A DNA stretch of 64,000 nt from the NCBI GenBank assembly GCA_050330195.1, contig JBHJOB010000010.1, positions 1 to 64,000 of the forward strand. The letters are read 5' to 3'. Each line of letters begins with the position of its first letter. Positions within the stretch are counted from its first letter, which is position 1. Source of the DNA: JAHQVI01 sp050330195 (GTDB taxonomy: Bacteria; Pseudomonadota; Alphaproteobacteria; Rhizobiales; Rhodomicrobiaceae). Below the pieces are notes generated by a model that saw nothing but the letters and a program-made list of their open reading frames with translations, made no database searches and had not been told where the DNA came from. Positions 34,792 to 43,991 of the stretch are shown here, in pieces. The translations under genes and the position numbers were made by a program.

Positions 34792-35891
34792 TGCGCGCCT
34801 CTGGAAAACAGTCTCTGGATCGCGCCCCGTGCGTTGTCCGACTGAAGGAACAGGACGAACAGCACGACGAGCGCCTTGATGATGAGGTTGTATTCAGGCG
34901 GCAGGCCCGAGATGAGAATGGAGGTCGTCAGCGTCTGGATGACCAGAGCGCCGATAATGGTCATGCCGAGATAGATGCGCCCGCCCGCGAGCGACCCGCC
35001 GCCGATCACCACCGCAAGGATCGCATCCAGCTCGATGTAGAGCGCGACCGATACGGGATCGGACGTGTGCGTGTCCGCTGTCAGGATGACGCCTGCGCAT
35101 CCAGCGAGCAGGCCGCACAGCACATAGGCGATGAACGTCACGAGCCTTGCATTGACGCCCGCGAGATTCGCCGCCGCCGCATTGCCGCCCACCGCCTCGA
35201 TGAACAGCCCGAGCGCCGTGCGCCGGATCAGCAGCCACAGCGCGATGAAGATTCCGGCGGCCACGAACAGGCGGGTTGGAATGTAGCCGATGCTGCCCGT
35301 GCTGAGCCCTTGCAGAAGCGGGCTCTCGAAGCTGGGGTCCGTGCCGCCATAGAGCAGATTGATGAGCATTCCGATGCCGCGCCCGGACACCATGAGGATG
35401 AGCGTCGCGATGATCGGCTGAACGCCAAGCCCGGCGACGAGAAACCCGTTCCAGACGCCGCAGGCTATCCCTGCGCCAAGCGACATGAAGAGGATGACGA
35501 TATGCGGATCGCCCGCATGAATGCGCCATGCGATGACCGCGCCGCAGATGGCGATGATCGAGCCGACCGAGAGGTCGATGCCGCGCGCGCCGATTACCAG
35601 CGCCATGCCGAGAGCAACGAGCGCGGTCGGAACGGCGCGATAGAGAATGTCGATCACATTGCCGAACAGGCGTCCCTCGACAACCCGGATATCGAAGAAG
35701 TTCGGAACGGTAATCCCGTTGATGACGAAGATCAGGGCAAGAGCCAGGAGCGGCCACGTCGCCGGATGCTGCCGTACGCTCTGGAACCAGCTGTCCGGTC
35801 GGGAATAATTGCCGGACGCTTTTGCTTCCTGCTTTTCCTGCGCTTGGGCTTCGGCGGATATTTTCCCGCGCAATTCACTGCTGACGGTCAT
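34788..35891 (-). CDS. ytfT: Galactofuranose-type ABC importer permease YtfT
   Basis: The 367-residue permease has an N-terminal extension of about 40 charged residues (SELRGKISAEAQAQEKQEAK), then TM segments starting PATWPLLALALIFVINGITVPNFFD. RbsC-family motifs RGIDLSVGSIIAICGAVIAW and LDAILAVVIGGGSLAGGRIYLG are present. ATG 35891 has GGGGACAG before it and is preferred over the TTG at 35903. The start overlaps ytfR by 17 bases. The long basic-acidic N-terminus is longer than in E. coli. Confidence 0.88.
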   Translation of the reverse strand: MTVSSELRGKISAEAQAQEKQEAKASGNYSRPDSWFQSVRQHPATWPLLALALIFVINGITVPNFFDIRVVEGRLFGNVIDILYRAVPTALVALGMALVIGARGIDLSVGSIIAICGAVIAWRIHAGDPHIVILFMSLGAGIACGVWNGFLVAGLGVQPIIATLILMVSGRGIGMLINLLYGGTDPSFESPLLQGLSTGSIGYIPTRLFVAAGIFIALWLLIRRTALGLFIEAVGGNAAAANLAGVNARLVTFIAYVLCGLLAGCAGVILTADTHTSDPVSVALYIELDAILAVVIGGGSLAGGRIYLGMTIIGALVIQTLTTSILISGLPPEYNLIIKALVVLFVLFLQSDNARGAIQRLFSRGAQ

Positions 35892-37395
35892 CTGTCCCCG
35901 CAATCATATGGACGATGTTGTCACGGTTGAGTTCGCTGCCCGAGATCTCGCCGATCTTTTCGCGGTCGCGCAGGACCACGACGCGGTCGGCAGCCACGAC
36001 CACCTCGTCAAGTTCGGATGAGGCGACGAGCAGGGCGAGCCCCTGTTCGCACAGCCTGCGGATCAGCAGGATGATCTCGGCATGCGCGCCGACGTCGATG
36101 CCGCGTGTTGGCTCGTCGAGCAGCATGACGCCCGGTTTCGAGGCGAGGGCGCGCGCGAGCACGACCTTCTGCTGATTGCCGCCGGAGAGTTGCTTGACCT
36201 GCTTGTCGGCGTCCGGCGTGGCGATGGCGAGCGCCTTGATCATTTCCGCGGCGATGCGCTCCTGCTCCTTGCGCGGAACCTGGCGCAACCAGCCGCCCTT
36301 GGCCTGCATCGACAATATGATGTTCTCGCGAATGCTCAGTTCGCCGACCAGCCCTTCGGCCTTGCGGTCCTCCGGGCAGAATGCGACGCCGGCAGCCAGC
36401 GACCGGCGCGGCGAGTTCAGACCGACGGGCTTGCCGTCCACTTCCAGCGTGCCGCTGTCATGCTGGATCGCGCCGAAGATCAGCTTGGCGGTCTCGGTGC
36501 GCCCGGAGCCCAGTAGTCCGGCCAGGCCGACGACTTCGCCTGCACGCAGGGTCAGATCGAAAGGCTTCATCGTCCGTTTGCATCCGACTCCCTTGGCTAC
36601 GACCCTTTCCGCTCCGGCATTGGGAGCTGCCTTTTCCGCAAAAGCGGCTTCGACCTCGCCGAGTTCGCGGCCGATCATCATCGAAATCAGATCATGGCGG
36701 GAAATCTCCGAAGCCAGCTCGGTGCCGACATGCCGGCCATTGCGCAGGACGGAAATGCGGTCGGAGATCTCGTAGACCTGATCGAGAAAATGGGTAATGA
36801 ACACCACCGCGATGCCGCGCGATTTCAGATCGCGGAGAATATCGAACAATGTCGCCGTCTCATGCGCGTCGAGACTTGCCGTCGGTTCGTCGAGGACGAG
36901 CACCTTGGTGTCTTCATCGAGCGCGCGCGCTATCGCCACAAGCTGTTGAACGGCGACCGAATAGGCGCCGACCGGCTGCTCCATGTCGATATCGAGATTC
37001 AGCCGTTTCAGCTTTTCTCGCGCTTCCTCACGCGCCTTGCGCCAGGATATGACGCCAAATCGGCCGCCCGTCCGCTCCAGCGTCAGATTCTTCGTGACCG
37101 ACATGGCCGGGATCAGGTTGACTTCCTGATAGACGGTGGAAATGCCGCTCGCCTGCGCCTCGCCGGTCGTGCTGAAATTGACCGGCTTGCCTTCGAGCAG
37201 AACGTCGCCGCCATCCCGTTCCAGCGCGCCGGTGAGGATCTTGATCAGCGTCGACTTGCCCGCGCCGTTCTCGCCGAGCAGCGCATGAATTTCGCCGGGA
37301 TAGAGCGTGAAGTCGACATTATCGAGCGCGCGCACGCCGGGGAATGTCTTCCCTATGGCGCGCATTTCAACGCGGGGGGCGGATGGTGCTGACAT
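35875..37395 (-). CDS. ytfR: Galactofuranose-type ABC importer ATPase YtfR
   Basis: The 506-residue protein has two fused ATP-binding domains, as in RbsA and YtfR. The first has Walker A GENGAGKST and DEPTASLDAHE; the second has a degenerate Walker A (GLAGLLGSGRTE), signature LSGGNQQKVVLARAL and LLDEPTRGIDVGAHAEI. This asymmetry is family-typical. ATG 37395 is chosen over the TTG at 37431, since homology begins there. It drives import through YtfT and YjfF. Confidence 0.93.
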   Translation of the reverse strand: MSAPSAPRVEMRAIGKTFPGVRALDNVDFTLYPGEIHALLGENGAGKSTLIKILTGALERDGGDVLLEGKPVNFSTTGEAQASGISTVYQEVNLIPAMSVTKNLTLERTGGRFGVISWRKAREEAREKLKRLNLDIDMEQPVGAYSVAVQQLVAIARALDEDTKVLVLDEPTASLDAHETATLFDILRDLKSRGIAVVFITHFLDQVYEISDRISVLRNGRHVGTELASEISRHDLISMMIGRELGEVEAAFAEKAAPNAGAERVVAKGVGCKRTMKPFDLTLRAGEVVGLAGLLGSGRTETAKLIFGAIQHDSGTLEVDGKPVGLNSPRRSLAAGVAFCPEDRKAEGLVGELSIRENIILSMQAKGGWLRQVPRKEQERIAAEMIKALAIATPDADKQVKQLSGGNQQKVVLARALASKPGVMLLDEPTRGIDVGAHAEIILLIRRLCEQGLALLVASSELDEVVVAADRVVVLRDREKIGEISGSELNRDNIVHMIAGTDDRQQ

Positions 37396-37461
37396 GGTGA
37401 TTGAACTCTTCACAGTAAGGGCATGGGCCAATTATGCATCCGCCATCCGGCGGCGTGCAAT

Positions 37462-37487
37462 GGCGCCCCCTGAAGAAAGGGAGCGCC
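37462..37487 (-). terminator. Intercistronic hairpin between ytfQ and ytfR
   Basis: Arms GGCGC-CCCCT and AGGG-A-GCGCC pair with one mismatch around a six-base loop. It lies 35 bases after the ytfQ stop. No T tract follows. It probably stabilises the ytfQ message or attenuates the permease genes. Confidence 0.45.
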
Positions 37488-37521
37488 CGCCGTTCGTCAT
37501 GCCTCGTAGCAAAAGCCCCGA

Positions 37522-38436
37522 TTAGCCGGCAGTGTGAAGATCCGACGGGATCACGATCCACTTGTCGAGTTCTTTCGGCTCTTTCAGGTAATCGAGGATC
37601 ACCGGATAGATGAACTCGCCGACAGCGGAACGCAGCTCGACCGAAGCGTTGGCCTCGCCCTTGGAAAGCGCATCCTTGATCGCCGGAACATAGTCGACCG
37701 ACACCATCAGCACGTCCTCGCCCGGCTTCAGACCGGCTTCCTTCATGGCCTGGATCGCGCCAAGCTGCATGTTGTCGTTATGGGCGAAGGATGCGCAGAC
37801 GCCTTCGAGATTGTTTGTCGACTTGATGAAGGCTTCCATGACCTTCTTGCCGCCCTCGGTGGTGAAATCGCCGGACTGCGTATTGGTGATTTCCATGGCC
37901 GGGAACTGGCCGATCACGGCCTCGAAGCCGCTCTTGCGCTCGATGGCCGGAGCGGAGCCTGTCGTGCCCTGAAGCTCGACGATCTTGCAGCTGCCCTTCG
38001 AAGCGGCCGCGAGCCATGCGCCTGCAAGCTTGCCTTCGAGGTTGAAGTCGGCGGAGATGCGGGTGACGTAAAGCGACTTGTCTTTGACATCGACATCGCG
38101 GTCAACGAGGAAGACCGGAATGCTCGCTTCCTTGGCTTCGCGCAGAACCTGATCCCAGCCGGTCACGACCACGGGCGCAATGATGATCGCGTCAACGCCC
38201 TGGGCGATGAATGCGCGCACGGCGCGAAGCTGCTCTTCCTGCTTGCCCTGCGCATTGGCGAATTTCAGATCGACGCCGTATTCCTTGGCGCTTTCCTGCA
38301 TGTTGGCCGAGAAAGCCGGACGCCAGTCGCCCTCGGAGCCCACCTGCGAGAACCCGATCGTCTGGCCAAATGCTGTCGAGGTAATCAGTGCGGACACGGC
38401 AAACGCCGCACCGAAAATGGTGCTTTTCAAATTCAT
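37522..38436 (-). CDS. ytfQ: Galactofuranose-type periplasmic binding protein YtfQ
   Basis: This 304-residue protein has a Sec signal peptide (ISSLSTS-type hydrophobic stretch ending near STAFGQ) and aligns by eye along its length with E. coli YtfQ: VGSEGDWRPAF, AVRAFIAQGVDAIIIAPVV, VFLVDRDVDVKDKSLYVT, FNLEGKLAGAWL, VELQGTTGSAPAIERKSGF and GEANASVEL. It binds galactofuranose-like sugars in E. coli. The start has GGGAGG six bases upstream. It is first in the operon; the upstream 264 bases include a very AT-rich stretch (about 38495-38520) with the palindrome ATAATATTAT, the likely promoter. Confidence 0.93.
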   Translation of the reverse strand: MNLKSTIFGAAFAVSALITSTAFGQTIGFSQVGSEGDWRPAFSANMQESAKEYGVDLKFANAQGKQEEQLRAVRAFIAQGVDAIIIAPVVVTGWDQVLREAKEASIPVFLVDRDVDVKDKSLYVTRISADFNLEGKLAGAWLAAASKGSCKIVELQGTTGSAPAIERKSGFEAVIGQFPAMEITNTQSGDFTTEGGKKVMEAFIKSTNNLEGVCASFAHNDNMQLGAIQAMKEAGLKPGEDVLMVSVDYVPAIKDALSKGEANASVELRSAVGEFIYPVILDYLKEPKELDKWIVIPSDLHTAG

Positions 38437-38700
38437 AAGATTTCCTCCCTGTCTACAAGTCCGGACGCTATTCTTGCTGCCGTGCGCCGGATCATTAAAA
38501 ATGCTATAATATTATTATTTAGGAAGGCAAACGCTTTTTTAAGAAATGTCCGCCGTCAGGAACGGCGAAAAAATATCGAGGTGATATGGCATGAGAAGCT
38601 GGAGCAGCGTCCGTTCCGGCCCTTGCGAGCCACGAATTGTGGCGCGGGGAGGCGTAGTGCCGTATGACAGGACACGATCAGCAACCAAAGGACGTTTGGC

Positions 38701-39162
38701 ATGGTGCGCGAGAAGATTTCAGCGGCGCTCAAGGACGCCATGAAGAGCAAGGAGTCATCGACCCTTTCAACCATCCGCATGATCAATGCGGCTATAAAGC
38801 AAAAGGACATCGACGTGGCCCGGCCGCGCGGTGACGACAGGATCGCGGATGAGGAGGTGCTCAACCTCTTGCAGGGGATGATCAAGTCGCGCCGGGAGGC
38901 GATCGAGATGTTCAGGCAGGGCAATCGCGAAGACCTGATCGAGAAGGAAACTGCCGAGATTGCGGTGATCGAGCAGTTTCTGCCGCAGCAGCTTGGAGCC
39001 GAGGAAACGAAAGCGGCGATCGAGGCAGCAATAGCCCGGACGGGTGCGGCGAGCGTCAAGGACATGGGCAAGGTCATGGCCGCGCTGAAAGCCGACTATG
39101 CCGGCCAACTCGATATGGGGCAAACGAGCGCTCTCGTGAAGCAGCGCCTGAGCGCCGGTTGA
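38701..39162 (+). CDS. GatB/YqeY domain-containing protein
   Basis: The 153-residue protein is a stand-alone YqeY domain: MVREKISAALKDAMKSKESSTLSTIRMINAAIKQK is a long helix, then DEEVLNLLQGMIKSRREAIEMFRQGNREDL and FLPQQLGAEE, VKDMGKVMAALKADYAGQLDMGQTSALVKQRL. It resembles the tRNA-binding C-terminal domain of GatB amidotransferase. In many bacteria yqeY lies beside rpoD or dnaG; here neither is seen in the window. Function is not settled. Confidence 0.9.
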   Translation: MVREKISAALKDAMKSKESSTLSTIRMINAAIKQKDIDVARPRGDDRIADEEVLNLLQGMIKSRREAIEMFRQGNREDLIEKETAEIAVIEQFLPQQLGAEETKAAIEAAIARTGAASVKDMGKVMAALKADYAGQLDMGQTSALVKQRLSAG

Positions 39163-39360
39163 TCAGCGAAGGAGATGGGGCTCGCACCGGTTTGGCGAGG
39201 CGCATTTCGCTCGCGGCACAAGGCATCAATCCGTGCGTTGCCGATATGGCTTCGCAGAGATTGAAGAGAGCCGAGCCGCTCAGGATGCGCTTCGCCAAAA
39301 CATGCCGCGCGTCACGCGGGAACTGGGGCACCATCTAATCGCGCCGACGGCTCCGGCGGG

Positions 39361-40317
39361 CTACTCCTTGGGATATTCCAGCCCCATTTCCCGATAGCGC
39401 TCGGGATCCTCGCCCCATTTGTCGCGCACCTTGACGAACAGGAACAGATGCACCTTCGCGTCGAGTTGCTCCTGCAGTTCCTTGCGGGCCGCCATCGAGA
39501 TTGCCTTGATGGAGGCGCCGCTCGCGCCAAGCACGATCTTCTTCTGGCTTTCGCGCTCCACATAGACGGTCTGCTCGATGCGCGCGCTGCCATCCTTGAG
39601 GGTCTTCCAGTCGGTCGTTTCCACGGTCGAGGCGTAGGGAAGTTCGTCATGGAGCCGCTGATAGAGTTTCTCGCGCGTCACCTCGGCGGCCCAGTGGCGC
39701 TGCGGCGCGTCGCTGATCTGGTCTTCCGGGTAAAGCCACGGGCCGGGCGGCACGAGACCGGCGAGGTAATCCCGCAACTGCGAGACGCCGCTTCCGGAGG
39801 CTGCCGAGATCATGAAAATCTGCTTGAAATGACCGTAGCTGGCGGCCTTTTCGGCAAGCTGCAACAGCAGCGGCTTTTCCTCGCGCCCGATCCGGTCGAC
39901 CTTGTTCAGCGCAAGGCAGGCCGGCATCTTCAGCGCTTTCGTGCCTTCTAGGATCGCTTCGGCTTCCTCGTCCAGTCCCTTGGCTGCGTCGATCAAAACC
40001 ACGACGGCGTCGGCATCCCGCGCTCCGCCCCATGCGGCTTCGACCATCGCGCGGTCGAGACGCCGTTTCGGCCGGAAGATGCCGGGCGTATCGACCAGGA
40101 TGACCTGCGCGGGGCCGTGGATCATGATGCCGCGGATCTGCGCGCGTGTGGTCTGGACCTTGTGGGAGACGATGGAAACCTTCGTGCCGACGAGCTGATT
40201 GGTCAGTGTCGACTTGCCCGCATTGGGTGCGCCGATGATGCTGACGAAGCCGCAGCGCGTGTCCGCATCCGCTTCGCCGCCCACAGGCGGCACGATCGTT
40301 TCGTCCGCACCCGTCAT
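39361..40317 (-). CDS. era: GTPase Era
   Basis: Era is a GTP-binding protein needed for 16S rRNA processing and 30S maturation. The 318-residue product has G1 GAPNAGKST near residue 30, G3 DTPGIF, G4 NKVD and a C-terminal KH RNA-binding domain with GASGASIKAISMAARKEL. The real start is ATG 40317, which overlaps the rnc stop by four bases. recO, the usual next gene in Rhizobiales, is not found after it here; the next gene is the convergent YqeY gene. Confidence 0.96.
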   Translation of the reverse strand: MTGADETIVPPVGGEADADTRCGFVSIIGAPNAGKSTLTNQLVGTKVSIVSHKVQTTRAQIRGIMIHGPAQVILVDTPGIFRPKRRLDRAMVEAAWGGARDADAVVVLIDAAKGLDEEAEAILEGTKALKMPACLALNKVDRIGREEKPLLLQLAEKAASYGHFKQIFMISAASGSGVSQLRDYLAGLVPPGPWLYPEDQISDAPQRHWAAEVTREKLYQRLHDELPYASTVETTDWKTLKDGSARIEQTVYVERESQKKIVLGASGASIKAISMAARKELQEQLDAKVHLFLFVKVRDKWGEDPERYREMGLEYPKE

Positions 40318-41021
40318 TGCGCGGCCTCTTCCCACACGCCTTCGCGCACCAGCATTTCGGTTGCCGCCGCCTGTTCGGCCGCGCGGCGGGAGGCGCCTTT
40401 CGCCCTTGCCGGATCGAGCCCTTCCACATGGACTTCATAAACGAAGATCGGCGCGTGGTCGGGGCCGGAACTGGCGACCTTGACGTAGCGCGGCAGTTTC
40501 TTGTTTCCGCGGCCCTGTACCCATTCCTGCAGCGCTGTCTTCGCATCGAGCGGAATGGAGGCGATTTCGGCGAGGCGCGGGCTCCAATAGGCAACCACCA
40601 GCGCCTTGACCGGCTCCCACCCGCCATCGAGATAGACGGCTCCGAGCAGCGCTTCGCAGGCATCGGCGAGGATGGTGCGTTTGCGCCGCCCTCCGGCGAG
40701 CGCCTCGCTGTCGCCCAGTCTTATATAGGCCCCAAGATCCATCTGTTCGGCCACGCTGGCGCAGCTTTCCTTGCGCACGAGGCTGTTGAACCGGCGCGCC
40801 AGTTCGCCCTCCGGGGCATCGGGAAAGGCGTGATAGACGTGCTCGGCCATGGCGAGCCCAAGCACCCGGTCGCCGAGAAATTCCAGACGCTCGTAATTGG
40901 CGAAGCCTTTCTGTCCGTGAGCGGTGCTTGCATGAGTGAGAGCCTCATGCAGGATCATCCTGTCGCGGAACTGGTATCCGATCTTGTCTTCGAGGTTCTT
41001 GAGATCAGGACGGCTTGCCAC
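40314..41021 (-). CDS. rnc: Ribonuclease III
   Basis: RNase III cleaves double-stranded RNA in rRNA processing and mRNA decay. The 235-residue protein has the catalytic signature NYERLEFLGDRVLGL near residues 40-54, with the essential Asp and Glu, the second metal-site segment ILADACEALLGAVYLDGG, and a C-terminal double-strand RNA-binding domain (KTALQEWVQGRGNKKLPRYV). The start is a GTG at 41019-41021. It is coupled to era. Confidence 0.96.
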   Translation of the reverse strand: MASRPDLKNLEDKIGYQFRDRMILHEALTHASTAHGQKGFANYERLEFLGDRVLGLAMAEHVYHAFPDAPEGELARRFNSLVRKESCASVAEQMDLGAYIRLGDSEALAGGRRKRTILADACEALLGAVYLDGGWEPVKALVVAYWSPRLAEIASIPLDAKTALQEWVQGRGNKKLPRYVKVASSGPDHAPIFVYEVHVEGLDPARAKGASRRAAEQAAATEMLVREGVWEEAAQ

Positions 41022-41027
41022 GGGAGT

Positions 41028-41813
41028 TCAGCGTATCCATTCGAAGAAGCGCGACCAGCGGAGATCCAGCAGCCAACGCCAGGGCGTAAACCAGCTTGCC
41101 GTCTCGTCCACCGAGAAGAAGATGATTTCCGCGCGGCCGACAAAATTGTCGTATGGCACGAAACCGACGCCGGAATAGCCGCCGAATCGGCTGTCGGTCG
41201 AATTGTCGCGATTGTCGCCCATCATCATGTATTGACCGTCGGGCACCACCATCAACTCGGTGTCGTCGCCATCCGTTCCGGGCGCGCAATCCAGCGTTTC
41301 GTAGCTTACGCCGTTCGGCAGCGTTTCCACATAGCGCGGAACCTGTATTTCCTGCCTGTGATGGACGTTGCAGGTCGAACCCGGTCCGGTGAAATCCTCG
41401 ATGCGCTCGCGCTTGACCGGCTCGCCATTGATGTGCAGCACGCCGGTGATCATCTGGATCTGATCGCCCGGCACGCCTACGACGCGCTTGATGTAATCGG
41501 TCTTGTTGTCGCGTGGCAGCTTGAAGACGGCGACATCGCCGCGTTCCGGCTTTGACCCGATAATGCGGCCATCGAACAGATTCGGGCTCCAGGGAAAGGA
41601 ATATTTGCTGTAGCCGTAGCTGAACTTCGACACGAACAGATAATCGCCGACCAGCAGCGTCGGGATCATCGAGCCTGACGGAATCGTGAAGGGCTGGAAC
41701 AGGAATATGTGGACGCCGCCTGCCAGAAGCAGGGCTTGAACGATTACACGAAGCGTCTCCATCAGCCCCTCGCCTTCGGCATTCTTGCCCTTCGAATCCG
41801 CTTCGTCGCTCAT
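41028..41813 (-). CDS. lepB: Signal peptidase I
   Basis: LepB removes signal peptides from exported proteins. The catalytic Ser48 is in PSGSMIPTL and the catalytic Lys in DYIKRVVGVPGDQ; the third box GDNRDNSTDSRF is present. A single N-terminal membrane segment (about 22-40) anchors the catalytic domain in the periplasm. Length (261) suits an alphaproteobacterial LepB. The gene starts just before rnc (6 bases). Confidence 0.96.
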   Translation of the reverse strand: MSDEADSKGKNAEGEGLMETLRVIVQALLLAGGVHIFLFQPFTIPSGSMIPTLLVGDYLFVSKFSYGYSKYSFPWSPNLFDGRIIGSKPERGDVAVFKLPRDNKTDYIKRVVGVPGDQIQMITGVLHINGEPVKRERIEDFTGPGSTCNVHHRQEIQVPRYVETLPNGVSYETLDCAPGTDGDDTELMVVPDGQYMMMGDNRDNSTDSRFGGYSGVGFVPYDNFVGRAEIIFFSVDETASWFTPWRWLLDLRWSRFFEWIR

Positions 41814-41931
41814 CCGATCCGTCCCACTCCTAAAAAACTCGCTGCCGTTGACATAGTATCATTACGGCGCAAAGGCAAATAAGCCCGCATCAATGACTGT
41901 TGCAATGAAAAACGTGCCGCGCGTGCGCTTC

Positions 41932-42330
41932 TCATTCGGGAATAGCGGAAATAATCACGATGGCCTGCGCGAGCGGGAAGTCGTCGGTGATGGACAGGTC
42001 GATCTGCGCCTTGTGACCGGCGGGGATCAGCGCTTCGAGGCGTCTGGCCGCGCCGCCCGTAAGCGACATGGTCGGTTTGCCGGAGGGCAGGTTCACCACG
42101 CCCATATCGCGCCAGAACACACCGCGATTGAGCCCCGTGCCCAGCGCCTTGGCGCAGGCTTCCTTTGCGGCGAAGCGTTTCGCGTAGGAGGCGGCGCGCA
42201 GACGGCGGCGGTCGGATTTGGCGCGCTCGATTTGAGTGAAAGTGCGGTCGAGAAACCGGTCGCCATAGCGCTCGATGGTCTTTTCGATGCGCCTTATGTC
42301 GATCGTGTCGCTGCCCAGCCCGAGTATCAC
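41932..42330 (-). CDS. acpS: Holo-[acyl-carrier-protein] synthase
   Basis: AcpS transfers the phosphopantetheine arm from CoA to ACP. The 132-residue protein has the N-terminal GLGSDTIDIRRIEKTI with the metal-ligand Asp, and the second motif KRFAAKEACAKALG with the Glu and Lys. The start is a GTG that overlaps the pdxJ stop (GTGA). It ends about 120 bases before lepB, on the same strand. Confidence 0.95.
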   Translation of the reverse strand: MILGLGSDTIDIRRIEKTIERYGDRFLDRTFTQIERAKSDRRRLRAASYAKRFAAKEACAKALGTGLNRGVFWRDMGVVNLPSGKPTMSLTGGAARRLEALIPAGHKAQIDLSITDDFPLAQAIVIISAIPE

Positions 42331-43088
42331 CGCGCTGCGCTCCCCTCGCGCGCCTGCAGCATCAGCGATTTCATCTGCGCGACGGCCTCGCTCAATCCGA
42401 GGAAAACAGCCTCGCCGATGATGAAATGGCCGATGTTCAGTTCCACCACTTCAGGAATGGCGGCGATTGGGCCGACTGTATCGAATGTCAGCCCGTGTCC
42501 GGCGTGAACTTCCAGGCCGATTTCGGCTGCAAGCCTTGCAGTCTGCCTCATGCGGGCAAGTTCGGCCTCGGCGCGAGCGGCGTCGCCCTCTGCGACAGCT
42601 TCGCAATATGTGCCGGTATGCAGCTCGACGATATCCGCGCCCGCATGTCTGGCCGCTTCGATCTGCGCCGCGTCCGCGTCGACGAAAAGCGAAACGCGGA
42701 TGCCCCCGTCGCGCAGGCGTGCGGCGTAGCTTGTAAGGCTGTTGCCGAGGCCGCGCACATCGAGCCCGCTCTCGGTCGTCCGCTCCGCACGGCGCTCCGG
42801 CACGAGGCAGCACGCATTGGGGCGCGTCCTGAGCGCGATCTCCAGCATTTCTTCGGTCGGCGCCATTTCGAGATTGAGCGGACGGGTGATCCTGTCCATC
42901 AGTCGCGCAATGTCGTCGTCGACGATATGCCGGCGATCCTCGCGCAAATGCGCGGTAATGCCATCGGCGCCCGCTTCTATCGCGATTTCGGCGGCCCGAA
43001 CGGGGTCAGGATGAATCCCGCCGCGCGCATTCCGGAGCGTGGCGACGTGATCGATATTCACACCAAGCCGCAACTCATTCATTGGCAT
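42327..43088 (-). CDS. pdxJ: Pyridoxine 5'-phosphate synthase
   Basis: PdxJ condenses 1-deoxyxylulose 5-phosphate with 3-amino-2-oxopropyl phosphate to pyridoxine phosphate. The 253-residue TIM-barrel protein opens LGVNIDHVATLRNARGG and has HLREDRRHI, FVDADAAQIEAA, ELHTGTYCEA and EVHAGHGLTFDTV. Two ATGs (43088 and 43082) are possible; the second matches the usual family start. It overlaps acpS by four bases. Confidence 0.96.
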   Translation of the reverse strand: MPMNELRLGVNIDHVATLRNARGGIHPDPVRAAEIAIEAGADGITAHLREDRRHIVDDDIARLMDRITRPLNLEMAPTEEMLEIALRTRPNACCLVPERRAERTTESGLDVRGLGNSLTSYAARLRDGGIRVSLFVDADAAQIEAARHAGADIVELHTGTYCEAVAEGDAARAEAELARMRQTARLAAEIGLEVHAGHGLTFDTVGPIAAIPEVVELNIGHFIIGEAVFLGLSEAVAQMKSLMLQAREGSAAR

Positions 43089-43207
43089 TGTCTCTTGCGC
43101 GTTTTACGTGCCGGTTGAAACGGGGCTCGGCTTGGGGCCTGCTCTCCCGATTTTCCGCTTGCCGCAAGGTGGAGTCCAGCCTGTCGGATTCCGTTCCAGC
43201 TTCCAGC

Positions 43208-43792
43208 CTATGGAAAGGTATGCAATGCGGCACGCTGACCCTTACGGACATGAGGAGCGCCAACCAGCCAACGCACGCCGACATAGGCGGCGCAGGCTGC
43301 GAAAATGCCCAGCGGTAGGGAGCCGACGGCCATGGGCTTGATGATTGGCCAGATGTTGCCGAGCGCCTCCGCGATCGCATTCGGCGCGCCGCTGACGAGA
43401 TTGTCCCAGAAGGCCTCAAGCTGGGCGCGCAGATCGACCCGCCGTCCCGTCGCGGTCTGACCGAGAAGAACGTTGCCGAGGTTGAACGTTGCGAACCAGA
43501 TGACCGGATAGGTCAGCGGATTGCCGACAAAGGACGCAAGGAATGACGCCAGGATACTGCCGCGCAGCATCAGGGCGATCACGCCTGCAATGACGAGCTG
43601 GACGCCGAGAAAAGGCGTGAAGACGGCGAATACGCCTATGGCTGCTCCAAGCGCGATACGGTGAGGCGAAGACGGCACGCGCTTCAGTCTCTGGAAAATA
43701 TAGCGCACCGAACGGCTCCAGCTTCGGCGGGGCCAGAAGAGCAGCCTGAGGCGCTTGCCATGACTTAACGCTTTTGCTCTCTTGAACAGCAT
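43208..43792 (-). CDS. DUF2062 membrane protein
   Basis: This 194-residue protein has a basic N-terminus (RLRLLFWPRRSWSRSVRYIFQRLKRVPSSPHRIALG) and two to three hydrophobic segments with GVFAVFTPFLGVQLVIAGVIALML and ASFVGNPLTYPVIWFATFNLG, the core of the DUF2062 family. This gene is usually found close to pyrE and acpS in Rhizobiales, as here. Its role is unknown; an envelope function is possible. Confidence 0.88.
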   Translation of the reverse strand: MLFKRAKALSHGKRLRLLFWPRRSWSRSVRYIFQRLKRVPSSPHRIALGAAIGVFAVFTPFLGVQLVIAGVIALMLRGSILASFLASFVGNPLTYPVIWFATFNLGNVLLGQTATGRRVDLRAQLEAFWDNLVSGAPNAIAEALGNIWPIIKPMAVGSLPLGIFAACAAYVGVRWLVGAPHVRKGQRAALHTFP

Positions 43793-43991
43793 TTCAATTC
43801 CTTAGAGCCACGGGGGGACGCACACACTTGTTTCCCCGGACGCCTGCGGCCCGCTTCTCAGCTGCGTGATGTAATCATTCCGTGGCGCTTATGCCATATC
43901 GCTTGATGTTGCGCCGCAAAAATCAGTCGTGGCGGAGCGAAGTTTCCAGAATATCATTCAAATCCAATATTGACGTGAAAATAAGCGCGAA

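Noticed and set aside
39074..39334. 86-codon minus-strand frame after the YqeY gene
   Set aside because: Overlaps the YqeY gene end and has no motif.
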